This document shows, one piece after another, positions 1-8,652 of a DNA stretch of 64,000 nt. The translations under genes and the position numbers were made by a program. Origin of the DNA: Parendozoicomonas callyspongiae (lineage in GTDB: Bacteria; Pseudomonadota; Gammaproteobacteria; Pseudomonadales; Endozoicomonadaceae); contig NZ_JAMFLX010000003.1 in assembly GCF_023502345.1 (NCBI RefSeq), forward strand, positions 186,001 through 250,000. The letters are read 5' to 3'. Within the stretch, counting starts at the first letter, position 1, and each line of letters starts with the position of its first letter. Below the pieces are notes generated by a model that searched no databases, was not told the origin of the DNA, and saw nothing but the letters and a program-made list of their open reading frames with translations.

Positions 1-2420
1 AACAGCTTATCCCAGAGGGTTTCAATTCCAGTCAAGGCAAGACTAGAATCTTGCCACCTTGCAGGCAGCTCGCTCTGGCAGAGTTCATTATGGAGCTGAT
101 TCAAGATTTCCGGATGACAAACCATATCGAGATCCACCGGAAAAATACCGTCCTCTCCAACCTTCAGGTTCTTAAGGTGGATATCTGACATCCCTGCAAA
201 TAATACAAAAGCACTAAACAGCCCCAAATCATGAAGATGCCTGTCTGACGACAACCCCATTTCCTCATTAAACAACCTGAGGCTGAAGTCTCCCTTACAA
301 TCTGAACCACAATAGATATTCTGGTTAAATGAAATATGAGAGCGGCCAATCCAGCAGTTAAACCTGTCAAATAAGCCACCAGCTGAATTCATCGTACGGG
401 CTGCTACGCCCGAGGTTGGTTTATATACAAGATGATCACCATTCCCCAAGGTTATCTGGCATGTACCCAGATAACCCTGATCAGTTATTGGACAAACTGC
501 GGCAACTTTATTTTTTTCGAGAAACAACTCTTCACGAATACTGGCATGGTGCTCCGACAGTCGCTGCAGTATCAGACGAAATGCCCGTGTATTAGCTATC
601 ATCCGTCTGGATATGTAACGCAGCACCAAAGGTTCAGAGTTTATTTGAGCCAGACTCAAAACCCTGCGCTCCTCTGCAAGCAAAACCTCTTTCAGCTGTT
701 CCTCAAGTTCAGTGACATCTTCAACTACTTCCGAGTTTGGAACGGCACTTTTGATCAGCTTTTCTGGACTTACAGTAGATCTGAAACGTTCGGCAACAGA
801 CGGCCGAACCACTCCCTCTTTCTTTACTATCAGTCCATGCTTTGAAGCCCAAAGAACAGTGCTATCAACCTGAACTCTTGCCACATTTAGACTTTCTCTC
901 AGTTCTTCTATGGTACAAGGCTGACAGCATTGTCGAAGTAACTCATTTAAAAGCTCCTCAGGTACTGCAGACTCCAACGCCTCAAACCGGGCTGGTAACA
1001 CCATACCAGCCAAAGCCTGTCGCCCATAAAGTGTTGTATGAAAGTTATCTTGCTCTGAAAGAAGCGTGGTTGAGTAGCCGGAAAAGATTCTGCCAAAGTG
1101 CAATGAATGCAGCTTCTTGGAAGGACAAATTACCAAATGCTCTGATCTTTCAATCAGCCCTTCTGCGCAAGTATCAAATTGGGAGACAACCTTGGACCAA
1201 CAGTATTTTCGTTTAGCTCGTTCAGCAGCCTTGCTTCCCATTCTTTGCCGAACTGTTGACTTTTTTATCAATTCATTTAAACGACCTGTCAGATCCTGAA
1301 TATCTATAGCAACAGCTTGAGCCTGCACTAAATGAGCTTTTTGCGATTCAAAGAACGCTCCCGGTGCCGATAAACCATCTACCCTGCCCCACTGGGTTGG
1401 AATCAGGTATCCATGTTCACCTGACTCAATAAGCTCTCTGTAACCATCCCAATCAGAAAGAACTACGGGCAACTCTGCCGCCATAGCTTCTACCGGAGCA
1501 ATACCGAAACTCTCCTGAACAGAGTCAGCCAGAGAAACAAAAATATCGGAAGCTCTGTAAGCCAGAGGTTTTTGTTCAGAAAACAGATCAAAATTAAACA
1601 GCACCCGATCATCTATACCGAGCTGCCCTGCCAAATTAACAAGGGAAAGCACATAATCATCATCACTATCAGACTGGCCACATATATAAAGATATGTGTC
1701 ATGCACACATTCATGATCATAAAGATCCGCCAGTGCCAACAACAATGGATGAAGATCTGCTTTATCCACAGGCGACAGACGCCCAATGCAGAAAAGAATT
1801 ATTCCATCTGCTGGCAAACCAAGAGACTCTCTAGCTGATTTCTTGTCAGACATTTCTTCTGGAATATCTATACCCAAAGGAATCTGAATCAGTTGCCCTG
1901 AAAAAGCACCGTCGATTCGCCTACCCGCCTCTTCAAGCAACCTTTCAACCACCCCGACTGATGCCTGGCTACTGGCAAGTAGCGCATCACATTCAAGGCT
2001 TGGTGAGTGAATTAAACTTCGCCAGGCTCCTAGCGTTATATCCTGGCTTAAAGCATGAGCGCGCCCAACAACAGGAAAAGCCTTTTCGGCAAAAGCATCC
2101 CTCAGTTCAAGGAGATAGCTGATATAGGGGTCGCCGGAATAAAAAAGATCAAATAAGTGACTGGCAACAGCTGCCGGTAAATGCTGCAGAGGAAAAACAG
2201 AAACCGTTTTTTCTTTGATAGCTTTGTCTTTAAGCCATGAGTTCCAGGCTTCCTGTCGGGACTGGCAGTCCCCATCACCGCAGAAGAAAATAAAATGGTC
2301 AAAAATGGTTGAGTATCTGACCAGCGCCTCCAAAAAGCCGCTGTTGGCCTCTCTCAACCCATTGATATATCCATCAAGAACATCTGAATCCGATGGCAAT
2401 ACAGTTCCGAATGTGGCCAT
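1..2420 (-). CDS. GT4 glycosyltransferase fused to LanM-like dehydratase domain (partial, runs off left edge)
   Basis: The frame is open from an ATG at 2420 to the window edge (806 codons, no stop), with an in-frame stop just upstream (2427-2429) and AAGG about 10 nt before the ATG. Residues ~1-400 look like a GT-B glycosyltransferase of family 4: GRLSPVDKAD near the donor site and an E-x7-E motif (E303-SFGIAPV-E311). Residues ~600-806 match the LanM (type 2 lanthipeptide synthetase) dehydratase: LVYKPTSG with K667, then SDIHLKNL giving DxHxxN (D746, H748, N751), then PVDLD (D763, D765). In LanM enzymes these positions bind ATP/Mg and phosphorylate Ser/Thr; that fold resembles lipid kinases. 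Any cyclase domain would lie beyond the edge. It follows a CesT-type chaperone gene by 12 bp, so I infer a type III secreted substrate. A peptide-modifying enzyme is the alternative. Confidence 0.8.
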   Translation of the reverse strand, partial: MATFGTVLPSDSDVLDGYINGLREANSGFLEALVRYSTIFDHFIFFCGDGDCQSRQEAWNSWLKDKAIKEKTVSVFPLQHLPAAVASHLFDLFYSGDPYISYLLELRDAFAEKAFPVVGRAHALSQDITLGAWRSLIHSPSLECDALLASSQASVGVVERLLEEAGRRIDGAFSGQLIQIPLGIDIPEEMSDKKSARESLGLPADGIILFCIGRLSPVDKADLHPLLLALADLYDHECVHDTYLYICGQSDSDDDYVLSLVNLAGQLGIDDRVLFNFDLFSEQKPLAYRASDIFVSLADSVQESFGIAPVEAMAAELPVVLSDWDGYRELIESGEHGYLIPTQWGRVDGLSAPGAFFESQKAHLVQAQAVAIDIQDLTGRLNELIKKSTVRQRMGSKAAERAKRKYCWSKVVSQFDTCAEGLIERSEHLVICPSKKLHSLHFGRIFSGYSTTLLSEQDNFHTTLYGRQALAGMVLPARFEALESAVPEELLNELLRQCCQPCTIEELRESLNVARVQVDSTVLWASKHGLIVKKEGVVRPSVAERFRSTVSPEKLIKSAVPNSEVVEDVTELEEQLKEVLLAEERRVLSLAQINSEPLVLRYISRRMIANTRAFRLILQRLSEHHASIREELFLEKNKVAAVCPITDQGYLGTCQITLGNGDHLVYKPTSGVAARTMNSAGGLFDRFNCWIGRSHISFNQNIYCGSDCKGDFSLRLFNEEMGLSSDRHLHDLGLFSAFVLFAGMSDIHLKNLKVGEDGIFPVDLDMVCHPEILNQLHNELCQSELPARWQDSSLALTGIETLWDKL

Positions 2421-2432
2421 CAGAAGTCAGCC

Positions 2433-2858
2433 TTAAGGCATCATAATTCCCCCGGCTGGAGCCGGGCCGGAAGGGGATTTGCCAAACAACCCTTTGTAAT
2501 AGAGAGAGCATCCGCCAAAAGCTTCAATCATCTCCTGAAAACTTTCAGGGGAAACCTGGTCCATGGCTACCCTCTGGTAGAGTTTGTATTGGCCGGTTTC
2601 CTCATCAAGAGTGATACTGCTTCTCTGGTTTCGAATCACTCCAAGACTCTTATCCAGCAACAGTCTGCTGTCAGCCCCTCTTTGGCCACCTGACTTGGAG
2701 ACCGGAGCTATATCTGCCATCAGGCAGAGTTTCCCTGCCTCACTAAAGCAGTTGATACCGACACCTTCCATTGCAATCAGATACTTGCCATCGGTGGAGT
2801 CGGGTTTGTCAATGCCATTATTACTGGCAAAGCGAGTCATCAGTTCATCCAGATCCAT
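2433..2858 (-). CDS. CesT/Tir-family type III secretion chaperone
   Basis: A 141-residue protein with the class I type III chaperone layout. It has an N-terminal helix (MDLDELMTRFASNNGI), a beta region (YLIAMEGVGINCFSEAGK...LCLMADIAPV), and then LLLDKSLGVIRNQRSSITLD followed by a helix containing SPESFQEMIEAFGGC. Such proteins dimerise and bind the N-terminal region of one secreted substrate, usually encoded next door. The stop is 12 bp before the start of the glycosyltransferase/LanM-like gene, so the two are very likely co-transcribed chaperone first. A Pro/Gly-rich tail (PSGPAPAGG) is present. RBS is AGGA about 9 nt upstream. No secretion apparatus gene is in the window. The family call is by similarity of pattern, not by search. 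Confidence 0.75.
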   Translation of the reverse strand: MDLDELMTRFASNNGIDKPDSTDGKYLIAMEGVGINCFSEAGKLCLMADIAPVSKSGGQRGADSRLLLDKSLGVIRNQRSSITLDEETGQYKLYQRVAMDQVSPESFQEMIEAFGGCSLYYKGLFGKSPSGPAPAGGIMMP

Positions 2859-2922
2859 GGAAATAATCCTGAATTATTCCCTGAATATGTCGGCAGCAAC
2901 GATAAACCCTGTATAAAGGCAC

Positions 2923-2947
2923 AAAAAAGCCGGACCTAAGTCCGGCT
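2923..2947 (-). terminator. Rho-independent terminator of nhaC
   Basis: An 8-bp perfect stem (2928-2935 with 2940-2947, AGCCGGAC/GTCCGGCT) with a 4-nt loop, followed on the minus strand by six T (2923-2928). It lies 23 bp after the nhaC stop and separates nhaC from the chaperone operon. Confidence 0.85.
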
Positions 2948-2969
2948 AAAGAGCCAGAGTTCTTTATTA

Positions 2970-4556
2970 TCAGGCAAAGCTGCGTGAATCACGCTCAGCA
3001 CGATTCATGAGCGACAGCTTGCGAAACACCAACAGCACACCGGCAAACAGGGCAGCAGTCACTGCAAAGCCCATCATGGCAGAACCAGTAGCACCAATGA
3101 CCAGGTAACCAACAATACACAGTACAGCCACAGTCACACAGTAAGGCAGCTGGGTCATAACGTGATCAAGGTGGTGACAGGATGCACCTGTAGAGGACAG
3201 GATGGTGGTATCGGAAATAGGTGAACAGTGGTCACCAAATACCGCGCCAGCCAGCACCGCACCCATCATTGGCAGAATCAGTGCAATCTCAGTGGCAGCA
3301 GCCATATCACCAGCGATTGGCAGCATGATGCCGAATGTACCCCAGCTGGTGCCGGTCGCAAATGCCATGGCACCTGAGATCAGGAAAACCAGAGCAGGCA
3401 GCCAGGAGATGCTGATGGAATCACTCACCAGACCCGCCAGGTACTTACCAGTTTCCAGAGAACCGATAATCTCGACCAGAACCCAGGCCAGAACCAGGAT
3501 ATAGATAGCACCCATCATGGACTTCACACCTTCAGCAAAGGCATTCATCACACGATCACCGGATACCTTCTGACGTGACAGCATGGCGAAGCTTACGATC
3601 AGACCAATGCAGCCACCAATCAGCAGGGAGGTGGAAACATCAGTGTTCTCAAATGCGCCCAGCACGGAGAATGCCTGACCAGCTTCAGCAAGAGCGCTGG
3701 CACCAGTGTAAATCAGGGCAGTCACAGTGGAGAGAACCAGAACCAGAACCGGAGCAACCAGGTCGGCAACAGTGCCCTGACCGGTATCTTCGATTTCGGT
3801 CGCACCCATTGGCTTGCCACGGCTCTCGTCATACAGCTCACCCTGGTCAGCACGCATCGCATGTTTATGCATAGGGCCTACATTCAAATCCATGCTCGCA
3901 GCAGCGATCACCATGGCCAGTGCAAAGAATGCATACAGGTTCATGGGAATAATGGAAATAAATGCGGAGAACGAACTGTAATCAGTAATCTCGTGTGTAG
4001 CCAGAATGGTTCCAATCAGGGCGATAATGTAAGCACCCCAGCTGGAAATTGGCATCAGCACACAGACAGGCGCTGCGGTTGAGTCAATCAGGTAAGCAAG
4101 CTTGGCACGGGAAACCCGGTTACGATCAGTCAGAGGACGACAGATATTACCGACGGCCAGAGCGTTGAAGTAGTCATCAATGAAGATAATAACGCCCAGG
4201 GCTACTGTCAGAACCTGGGAACCACGCGCAGTTTTCACCCGCTTACGGGCCCACTCACCAAATGCACGGGTACCACCTGCCAGCGCAATAAAGCTGGTCA
4301 TGATACCAAGGCAAACCAGGAACAGGAGAATATAAACACTCCAGGAGTTGATGCCGTCATCCCAGAAAACTTTGGTAAAAGATTCCAGGAGGTACTGCAC
4401 CATGTGCATAACATCGAAGCCGGTCAGCAAAAGAGCGCCAACCAGAATACCAGCCCCGAGGGAAAGAAGAGTTTGACGCGTCAAAACGGCCAGACCAATA
4501 GCGACGGCCGGCGCAAGAAGCGACAGAGGAGAATATGAGTAGCTGATTAATTCCAT
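2970..4556 (-). CDS. nhaC: NhaC-family Na+/H+ antiporter
   Basis: A 528-residue polytopic inner-membrane protein. Typical NhaC features are FIDDYFNALAVG (about residues 125-136), a DSTAAPVCVLMPISSWGAY segment with conserved charged and small residues, and GTSWGTFGIMLP and GDHCSPISDTTILSS in the C-terminal half. Roughly 11-12 hydrophobic segments are visible. The family exports Na+ in exchange for H+, used for Na+ and pH homeostasis, which fits a marine organism. It is monocistronic, with a strong terminator downstream and a ~600-bp untranslated stretch upstream. It could alternatively exchange organic substrates (malate/lactate or arginine/ornithine variants exist); the substrate cannot be decided from sequence alone. 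Confidence 0.88.
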   Translation of the reverse strand: MELISYSYSPLSLLAPAVAIGLAVLTRQTLLSLGAGILVGALLLTGFDVMHMVQYLLESFTKVFWDDGINSWSVYILLFLVCLGIMTSFIALAGGTRAFGEWARKRVKTARGSQVLTVALGVIIFIDDYFNALAVGNICRPLTDRNRVSRAKLAYLIDSTAAPVCVLMPISSWGAYIIALIGTILATHEITDYSSFSAFISIIPMNLYAFFALAMVIAAASMDLNVGPMHKHAMRADQGELYDESRGKPMGATEIEDTGQGTVADLVAPVLVLVLSTVTALIYTGASALAEAGQAFSVLGAFENTDVSTSLLIGGCIGLIVSFAMLSRQKVSGDRVMNAFAEGVKSMMGAIYILVLAWVLVEIIGSLETGKYLAGLVSDSISISWLPALVFLISGAMAFATGTSWGTFGIMLPIAGDMAAATEIALILPMMGAVLAGAVFGDHCSPISDTTILSSTGASCHHLDHVMTQLPYCVTVAVLCIVGYLVIGATGSAMMGFAVTAALFAGVLLVFRKLSLMNRAERDSRSFA

Positions 4557-5172
4557 ACTGCTGATCTCTATTTATTCAATACAGCCTTGACTGGTTCAAC
4601 TAAGACTCAGCCACGACCTGGTTTTAGACGATCAGGAGCGCGAACATGAAAAAAGACCGGAACACACTGTCGAAAGAAAGGATTCACAGACAGTTGCGCA
4701 ACAGGGCTTCTTCCAAATATTCGGTAGCACTCCACGGTTGTCCTGACGGAGATAATCTCCTGTCAGACAAGCCCAGATGGCGCATGTACTACAAACAACA
4801 CATTTAATATTAGCGCTGCTGCAACACCGTGACAGTGTGGCACCTGTTCGATGACACACCAACCTGCAGATATGACTCTCTGCAGGCTTCGGCGCAAACC
4901 CCTTTCTTCAGCTCTCACAGACGTCACTCTAAAGCTGAGTACTCATGATCTCCGCACCTCTACCATTCGGAAACCCAGAGCTATTATGCACGAGCATAAC
5001 CACCCCAACAACAAAACACGCATATTCCACACACTAATAAGTCATTACCACAATAACAAAAGTGTCAGTATGCCCGTCTTTACGATTCAAAAGCATAGCC
5101 CATAAATTCTGCATGCAAACTGAAGATATTTAACAGACCAAGAGACATATAACTTATTGTTCTAAAAGATAA
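4557..5172. other. Long intergenic region; probable structured nhaC leader
   Basis: No convincing protein gene of normal size. On the nhaC side it holds three inverted repeats: 4744-4765 (TGAC/GTCA and GGAGA/TCTCC arms around TTA), a palindrome GTTGCGCAAC at 4693-4702, and ACTGTC/GACAGT at 4666-4671 and 4689-4694. These could fold in a nhaC 5' leader. I do not recognise a known riboswitch. From 4810 to 5172 I see no gene, repeat or clear promoter. Confidence 0.4.
4646..4807 (+). CDS. Possible 53-residue basic small protein
   Basis: ATG at 4646 preceded by AGGAG (4634-4638, 7-nt spacing), a good ribosome site. The product starts MKKDRNTLSKERIHRQLRNR and is rich in Lys/Arg, with no membrane segment. 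It stands alone between guaA and nhaC, antisense to the likely nhaC leader, and its DNA contains the inverted repeats noted there. The RBS and basic start favour a real gene; the overlap with structured leader sequence argues against. I do not recognise a family. Confidence 0.3.
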   Translation: MKKDRNTLSKERIHRQLRNRASSKYSVALHGCPDGDNLLSDKPRWRMYYKQHI

Positions 5173-5207
5173 AAAAGGCGCTGACAATAAAATCATCAGC
5201 GCCTTTT
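5173..5207. terminator. Terminator after guaA
   Basis: A 12-bp perfect stem (5173-5184 with 5196-5207, AAAAGGCGCTGA/TCAGCGCCTTTT) and an 11-nt loop. The A/T-rich ends give U-tracts in both directions. It lies ~34 bp after the guaA stop and ends the guaBA operon. Confidence 0.85.
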
Positions 5208-5240
5208 GTTTTTGAGCAAAAATCGTTAATTTAGCGAAAA

Positions 5241-6818
5241 TTATTCCCACTCAATGGTGGCAGGAGGCTTACTGGAAATATCGTAAGTCACCCTGGAAAC
5301 CTGGCTGATTTCATTAATGATTCGACCGGAAACCTGCTCCAAAAATTCGTAAGGCAGGTGCGCCCAGCGCGCAGTCATAAAGTCGATAGTTTCAACAGCC
5401 CGCAGAGCAATCACATACTCATAGCGACGACCATCACCAACCACACCAACAGACTTCACTGGCAGGAAAACAGTAAATGCCTGGCTGGTCTTGTCATAGA
5501 GATCAGCCTTTCTTAACTCTTCAATGAAGATCGCATCAGCTTCGCGCAAGATATCCGCATACTCGCGCTTCACTTCACCAAGAATTCGAACTCCAAGACC
5601 AGGCCCAGGGAAAGGATGGCGATAAACCATTGAGTAAGGCAGACCCAGCTCCAGACCAACCTTGCGTACCTCATCCTTGAACAGTTCGCGCAGGGGCTCC
5701 ACCAGCTCCATGGTCATATCTTCAGGCAGGCCACCAACATTGTGGTGGGACTTGATGACATGAGCCTTACCGGTTTTGCTGGCTGCAGATTCAATCACGT
5801 CTGGGTAGATAGTCCCCTGAGCCAGGAACTTAACGCCCTTGAGTTTGGCAGACTCTTCATCAAAGACTTCGATAAAGGTGTTGCCAATAATCTTGCGTTT
5901 CTTCTCTGGATCTTCGACCCCGTGCAGGCGAGACAGGAAACGATCCTGGGCATCAACCCGAATCACCCGTACACCCATATTGTTGGCGAACATGGCCATA
6001 ACCTGATCGCCTTCGTTCTTGCGCAGCAGGCCATTATCGACAAAAACACAGACCAGCTGATCGCCAATAGCCTTATGCAACAGTGCCGCTACAACACTGG
6101 AGTCCACACCACCGGAAAGGGCCAGAAGAACAGTTTCATTTCCGACCTGTTTGCGAACTTTCGCAACAGCATCCTCGATGATGCCCTCAGCTGTCCACAG
6201 CTTCTCACAACCGGCAATACCGCAGATAAAGCGCTCAAGAATGCGTCCACCCTGCTTGGTATGAGTCACTTCCGGATGGAACTGCAGACCGTAGTAGTGG
6301 CGGGTTTCATCAGCCATTGCCGCCAGCGGGCAGCTGTCTGTATACGCAAGGCGGGAAAAGCCCTCAGGCAGTTCGGTCACCTTGTCGCCATGGCTCATCC
6401 AAACATCCAGACTCATGCTGCCATTTTCAGCAACATGATCATCGATGCCGGTCAAAAGGCTGCCAGCCTGATCAATGTCAACCCGGGCGTAACCAAATTC
6501 ACGCAGGTTGGACGTCGATACCTTGCCTCCCAACTGCTCAGCCATGGTTTGCATGCCGTAGCAGATACCCAGTACCGGAACCTGCAGACCAAACACAACT
6601 TCGGGTGCTCTTGGGGTGTCTGATCCAGTTACTGATTCAGGACCACCGGAAAGAATAATGGCCTTAGGGGCAAAATCCCGAATCGCCTGTTCATCCATAT
6701 CGAAAGCATGGATTTCACAGTAAACACCGATCTCACGCACACGGCGGGCAATCAGCTGAGTGTACTGGGAACCGAAATCGAGAATCAGAATGCGCTGGGA
6801 ATGAATATCCTGGCTCAT
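5241..6818 (-). CDS. guaA: GMP synthase (glutamine-hydrolysing)
   Basis: A 525-residue protein, the usual length. It converts XMP to GMP using glutamine and ATP, the last step of guanine nucleotide synthesis. The N-terminal class I glutamine amidotransferase shows the nucleophile in GICYGMQ (C86) and the His/Glu pair in [10 protein letters not shown]. The ATP-pyrophosphatase domain starts with [11 protein letters not shown], and the C-terminal dimerisation domain ends KPPATIEWE. Cytosolic. It lies 86 bp after guaB on the same strand with no obvious promoter between, so it forms the guaBA operon with shared control by the guaB leader. Confidence 0.98.
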   Translation of the reverse strand: MSQDIHSQRILILDFGSQYTQLIARRVREIGVYCEIHAFDMDEQAIRDFAPKAIILSGGPESVTGSDTPRAPEVVFGLQVPVLGICYGMQTMAEQLGGKVSTSNLREFGYARVDIDQAGSLLTGIDDHVAENGSMSLDVWMSHGDKVTELPEGFSRLAYTDSCPLAAMADETRHYYGLQFHPEVTHTKQGGRILERFICGIAGCEKLWTAEGIIEDAVAKVRKQVGNETVLLALSGGVDSSVVAALLHKAIGDQLVCVFVDNGLLRKNEGDQVMAMFANNMGVRVIRVDAQDRFLSRLHGVEDPEKKRKIIGNTFIEVFDEESAKLKGVKFLAQGTIYPDVIESAASKTGKAHVIKSHHNVGGLPEDMTMELVEPLRELFKDEVRKVGLELGLPYSMVYRHPFPGPGLGVRILGEVKREYADILREADAIFIEELRKADLYDKTSQAFTVFLPVKSVGVVGDGRRYEYVIALRAVETIDFMTARWAHLPYEFLEQVSGRIINEISQVSRVTYDISSKPPATIEWE

Positions 6819-6904
6819 AAGCGTATTAATACCTGATAAGTCCTGATATGCCCGCCACCTGGGCGAAGGGAGCGGGTCGTTTTTACCATGGAAGTTTTAA
6901 TTAT

Positions 6905-8374
6905 TTAGCCAACCCGGTAGTTGGGAGCTTCTTTGGTGATAGTCACATCGTGAACATGCGACTCACGCATACCAGCGTTGGTCACCCGCACAAACTCGGG
7001 CTGGGTACGCATGGTGTCAATATCCGGAGAACCGGTATAACCCATGGAGGCCCGCAGACCACCCATCAACTGATGAACAATGGCGTTCAGCGGCCCCTTA
7101 TAGGGTACCCGACCTTCAATGCCTTCCGGAACCAGTTTATCAGCACCAGCCTTGGCATCCTGGAAATAACGGTCACTGGAGCCCTGGGCCTGATCCATTG
7201 CACCAAGAGAACCCATGCCACGGTAGCTCTTATAGCTACGACCCTGGTACAGAATAATTTCGCCAGGAGCTTCATCGGTACCTGCCAGCATACTGCCAAC
7301 CATAACAGTACTGGCACCGGCTACGATAGCCTTGGCAACATCACCGGAGTAACGGATACCACCATCTGCGATAACCGGGATATCTGTACCTTTCAGGCCT
7401 TCAACAACATTGGAAACTGCAGAAATCTGGGGAACACCAATGCCGGTCACAATCCGGGTTGTACAGATGGAGCCTGGGCCAATACCCACTTTCACGCCAT
7501 CTGCTCCAGCTTCAGCCAAGGCCTTGGCCGCTGCAGCTGTGGCGATATTACCGCCAATCACCTGAAGCTGTGGGTAATGCTCTTTCACCCACTTCACGCG
7601 CTCAATAACACCGCGGGAGTGGCCATGGGCGGTATCAACAATAATGACATCAACCCCAGCATCCACCAGAGCAGCAACACGGTCAGGAGTCTCAGGGCCT
7701 GTACCAACAGCAGCGCCCACCAGCAGACTGCCAGACTCATCTTTACAGGCGTTAGGGTAATCCTGGGCCTTCTGAATATCTTTAACCGTCATCATCCCTT
7801 TCAGGGTGCCGGCAGCATCAACCACAAGAACTTTTTCGATGCGATTCTGCTGCAAAAGACGCTGCACTTCATCCTTGCCGGTGCCTTCCTTGACGGTGAC
7901 CAGGCTTTCACGTGGGGTCATCAATTCGGTAACACGCTTATCAAGGTTACTTTCAAAGCGCACATCACGGCTGGTAATAATTCCAACCAGTTCACCGTTG
8001 TCCATAACCGGAACACCGGAGATATTATGACGGCTGCGCAGTACCATCAGTTCACGAATAGAGGCAGAGGATTCAATCGTGATGGGATCACGAACCACAC
8101 CGCTTTCATGCTTCTTGACCTTGCGGACTTCGGCAGCCTGCTGCTCAGGGGTCATATTCTTGTGAATAATGCCAATTCCACCTTCCTGGGCCATGGCAAT
8201 TGCCAGGCGGGCCTCAGTCACGGTATCCATGGCAGCAGACAGCAGGGGCGCATTTAATTCAATTCCGCGGGTGAGGCGGGTTTTCAGCGAGACCGACTTG
8301 GGCAAAACTTCGGAATAGCCGGGTACGAGAAGTACATCATCAAATGTGAGGGCTTCTTGAGCGATACGTAACAT
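6905..8374 (-). CDS. guaB: Inosine-5'-monophosphate dehydrogenase
   Basis: A 489-residue protein that oxidises IMP to XMP with NAD+, the committed step to GMP. The catalytic loop [12 protein letters not shown] carries the active-site Cys (C304). Two CBS domains (about residues 95-205: RDPITIES..., [11 protein letters not shown]) are inserted in the TIM barrel. The C-terminal half has the flap region and DGGIRYSGD and YRGMGS motifs binding IMP. First gene of guaBA. Its 5' leader holds a promoter, a hairpin, a possible leader peptide and a terminator-like hairpin, suggesting transcription attenuation. Confidence 0.98.
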   Translation of the reverse strand: MLRIAQEALTFDDVLLVPGYSEVLPKSVSLKTRLTRGIELNAPLLSAAMDTVTEARLAIAMAQEGGIGIIHKNMTPEQQAAEVRKVKKHESGVVRDPITIESSASIRELMVLRSRHNISGVPVMDNGELVGIITSRDVRFESNLDKRVTELMTPRESLVTVKEGTGKDEVQRLLQQNRIEKVLVVDAAGTLKGMMTVKDIQKAQDYPNACKDESGSLLVGAAVGTGPETPDRVAALVDAGVDVIIVDTAHGHSRGVIERVKWVKEHYPQLQVIGGNIATAAAAKALAEAGADGVKVGIGPGSICTTRIVTGIGVPQISAVSNVVEGLKGTDIPVIADGGIRYSGDVAKAIVAGASTVMVGSMLAGTDEAPGEIILYQGRSYKSYRGMGSLGAMDQAQGSSDRYFQDAKAGADKLVPEGIEGRVPYKGPLNAIVHQLMGGLRASMGYTGSPDIDTMRTQPEFVRVTNAGMRESHVHDVTITKEAPNYRVG

Positions 8375-8407
8375 TTTATTTGCCGTCCGGTTAAGGAAAA
8401 GCTAGGT

Positions 8408-8443
8408 ATAAAAAAAGATGCATGCTAAAACGGAATGCATCTT
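8408..8443 (-). terminator. Terminator-like hairpin inside the guaB leader (candidate attenuator)
   Basis: On the minus strand a 9-bp perfect stem (8435-8443 with 8415-8423, AAGATGCAT/ATGCATCTT) is followed directly by a run of T (8410-8416). It lies between the guaB promoter and its start codon and ends no other gene, since xseA diverges. That placement suggests attenuation of guaBA. Confidence 0.6.
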
Positions 8444-8447
8444 CATT

Positions 8448-8498
8448 TCATTCTGGTAAAACACACATCATAGCTAACAGGCTAAATCGAGAATCCAT
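8448..8498 (-). other. Possible 16-residue leader peptide of guaBA
   Basis: ATG at 8498 preceded by GGGGA encodes MDSRFSLLAMMCVLPE and stops five bases before the terminator-like hairpin. The position resembles translation-coupled attenuation. The codons show no run of a single amino acid, so a regulatory role is uncertain and the frame may be chance. Confidence 0.3.
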
Positions 8499-8512
8499 TT
8501 TCCCCGTTAGCT
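8472..8512 (-). promoter_or_regulatory. Leader hairpin upstream of the guaB attenuator
   Basis: A 10-bp stem (8472-8481 with 8503-8512, AGCTAACAGG/CCCGTTAGCT with one wobble) sits in the guaB leader just upstream of the terminator-like hairpin. It could be an alternative fold or ligand-sensing element. No known riboswitch recognised. Confidence 0.45.
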
Positions 8513-8532
8513 GAGCGAGGTAAATTCGTTCA

Positions 8533-8561
8533 ATTATAGAACCGCAATAATCAGGCCACAA
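8533..8561 (-). promoter_or_regulatory. sigma70-type promoter of guaBA
   Basis: On the minus strand: -35 TTGTGG (8556-8561), a 17-bp spacer, and a perfect -10 TATAAT (8533-8538). The predicted start near 8526 gives a leader of ~150 nt before guaB. Confidence 0.7.
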
Positions 8562-8652
8562 TTCTTATATTTTTATTAAATTTCAGGGATAATAACAGGG
8601 TTTGACTCTGTAAAAAGTAGACCCTTCTCTACAGGAGCCATCAGACCCGCTC

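Noticed and set aside
432..1216. Two plus-strand frames of 137 and 124 codons at the left end
   Set aside because: Antisense to the GT/LanM-like gene, which is open over the whole region with conserved motifs.
1..2858. Classical lanthipeptide biosynthesis cluster
   Set aside because: No precursor peptide, LanT transporter or immunity gene is visible; the neighbour is a CesT-type chaperone. The left side is unseen, so this is rejected only for the window.
6848..8257. A 469-codon open frame on the plus strand
   Set aside because: Antisense to guaB; no family resemblance, explained by codon use of guaB.
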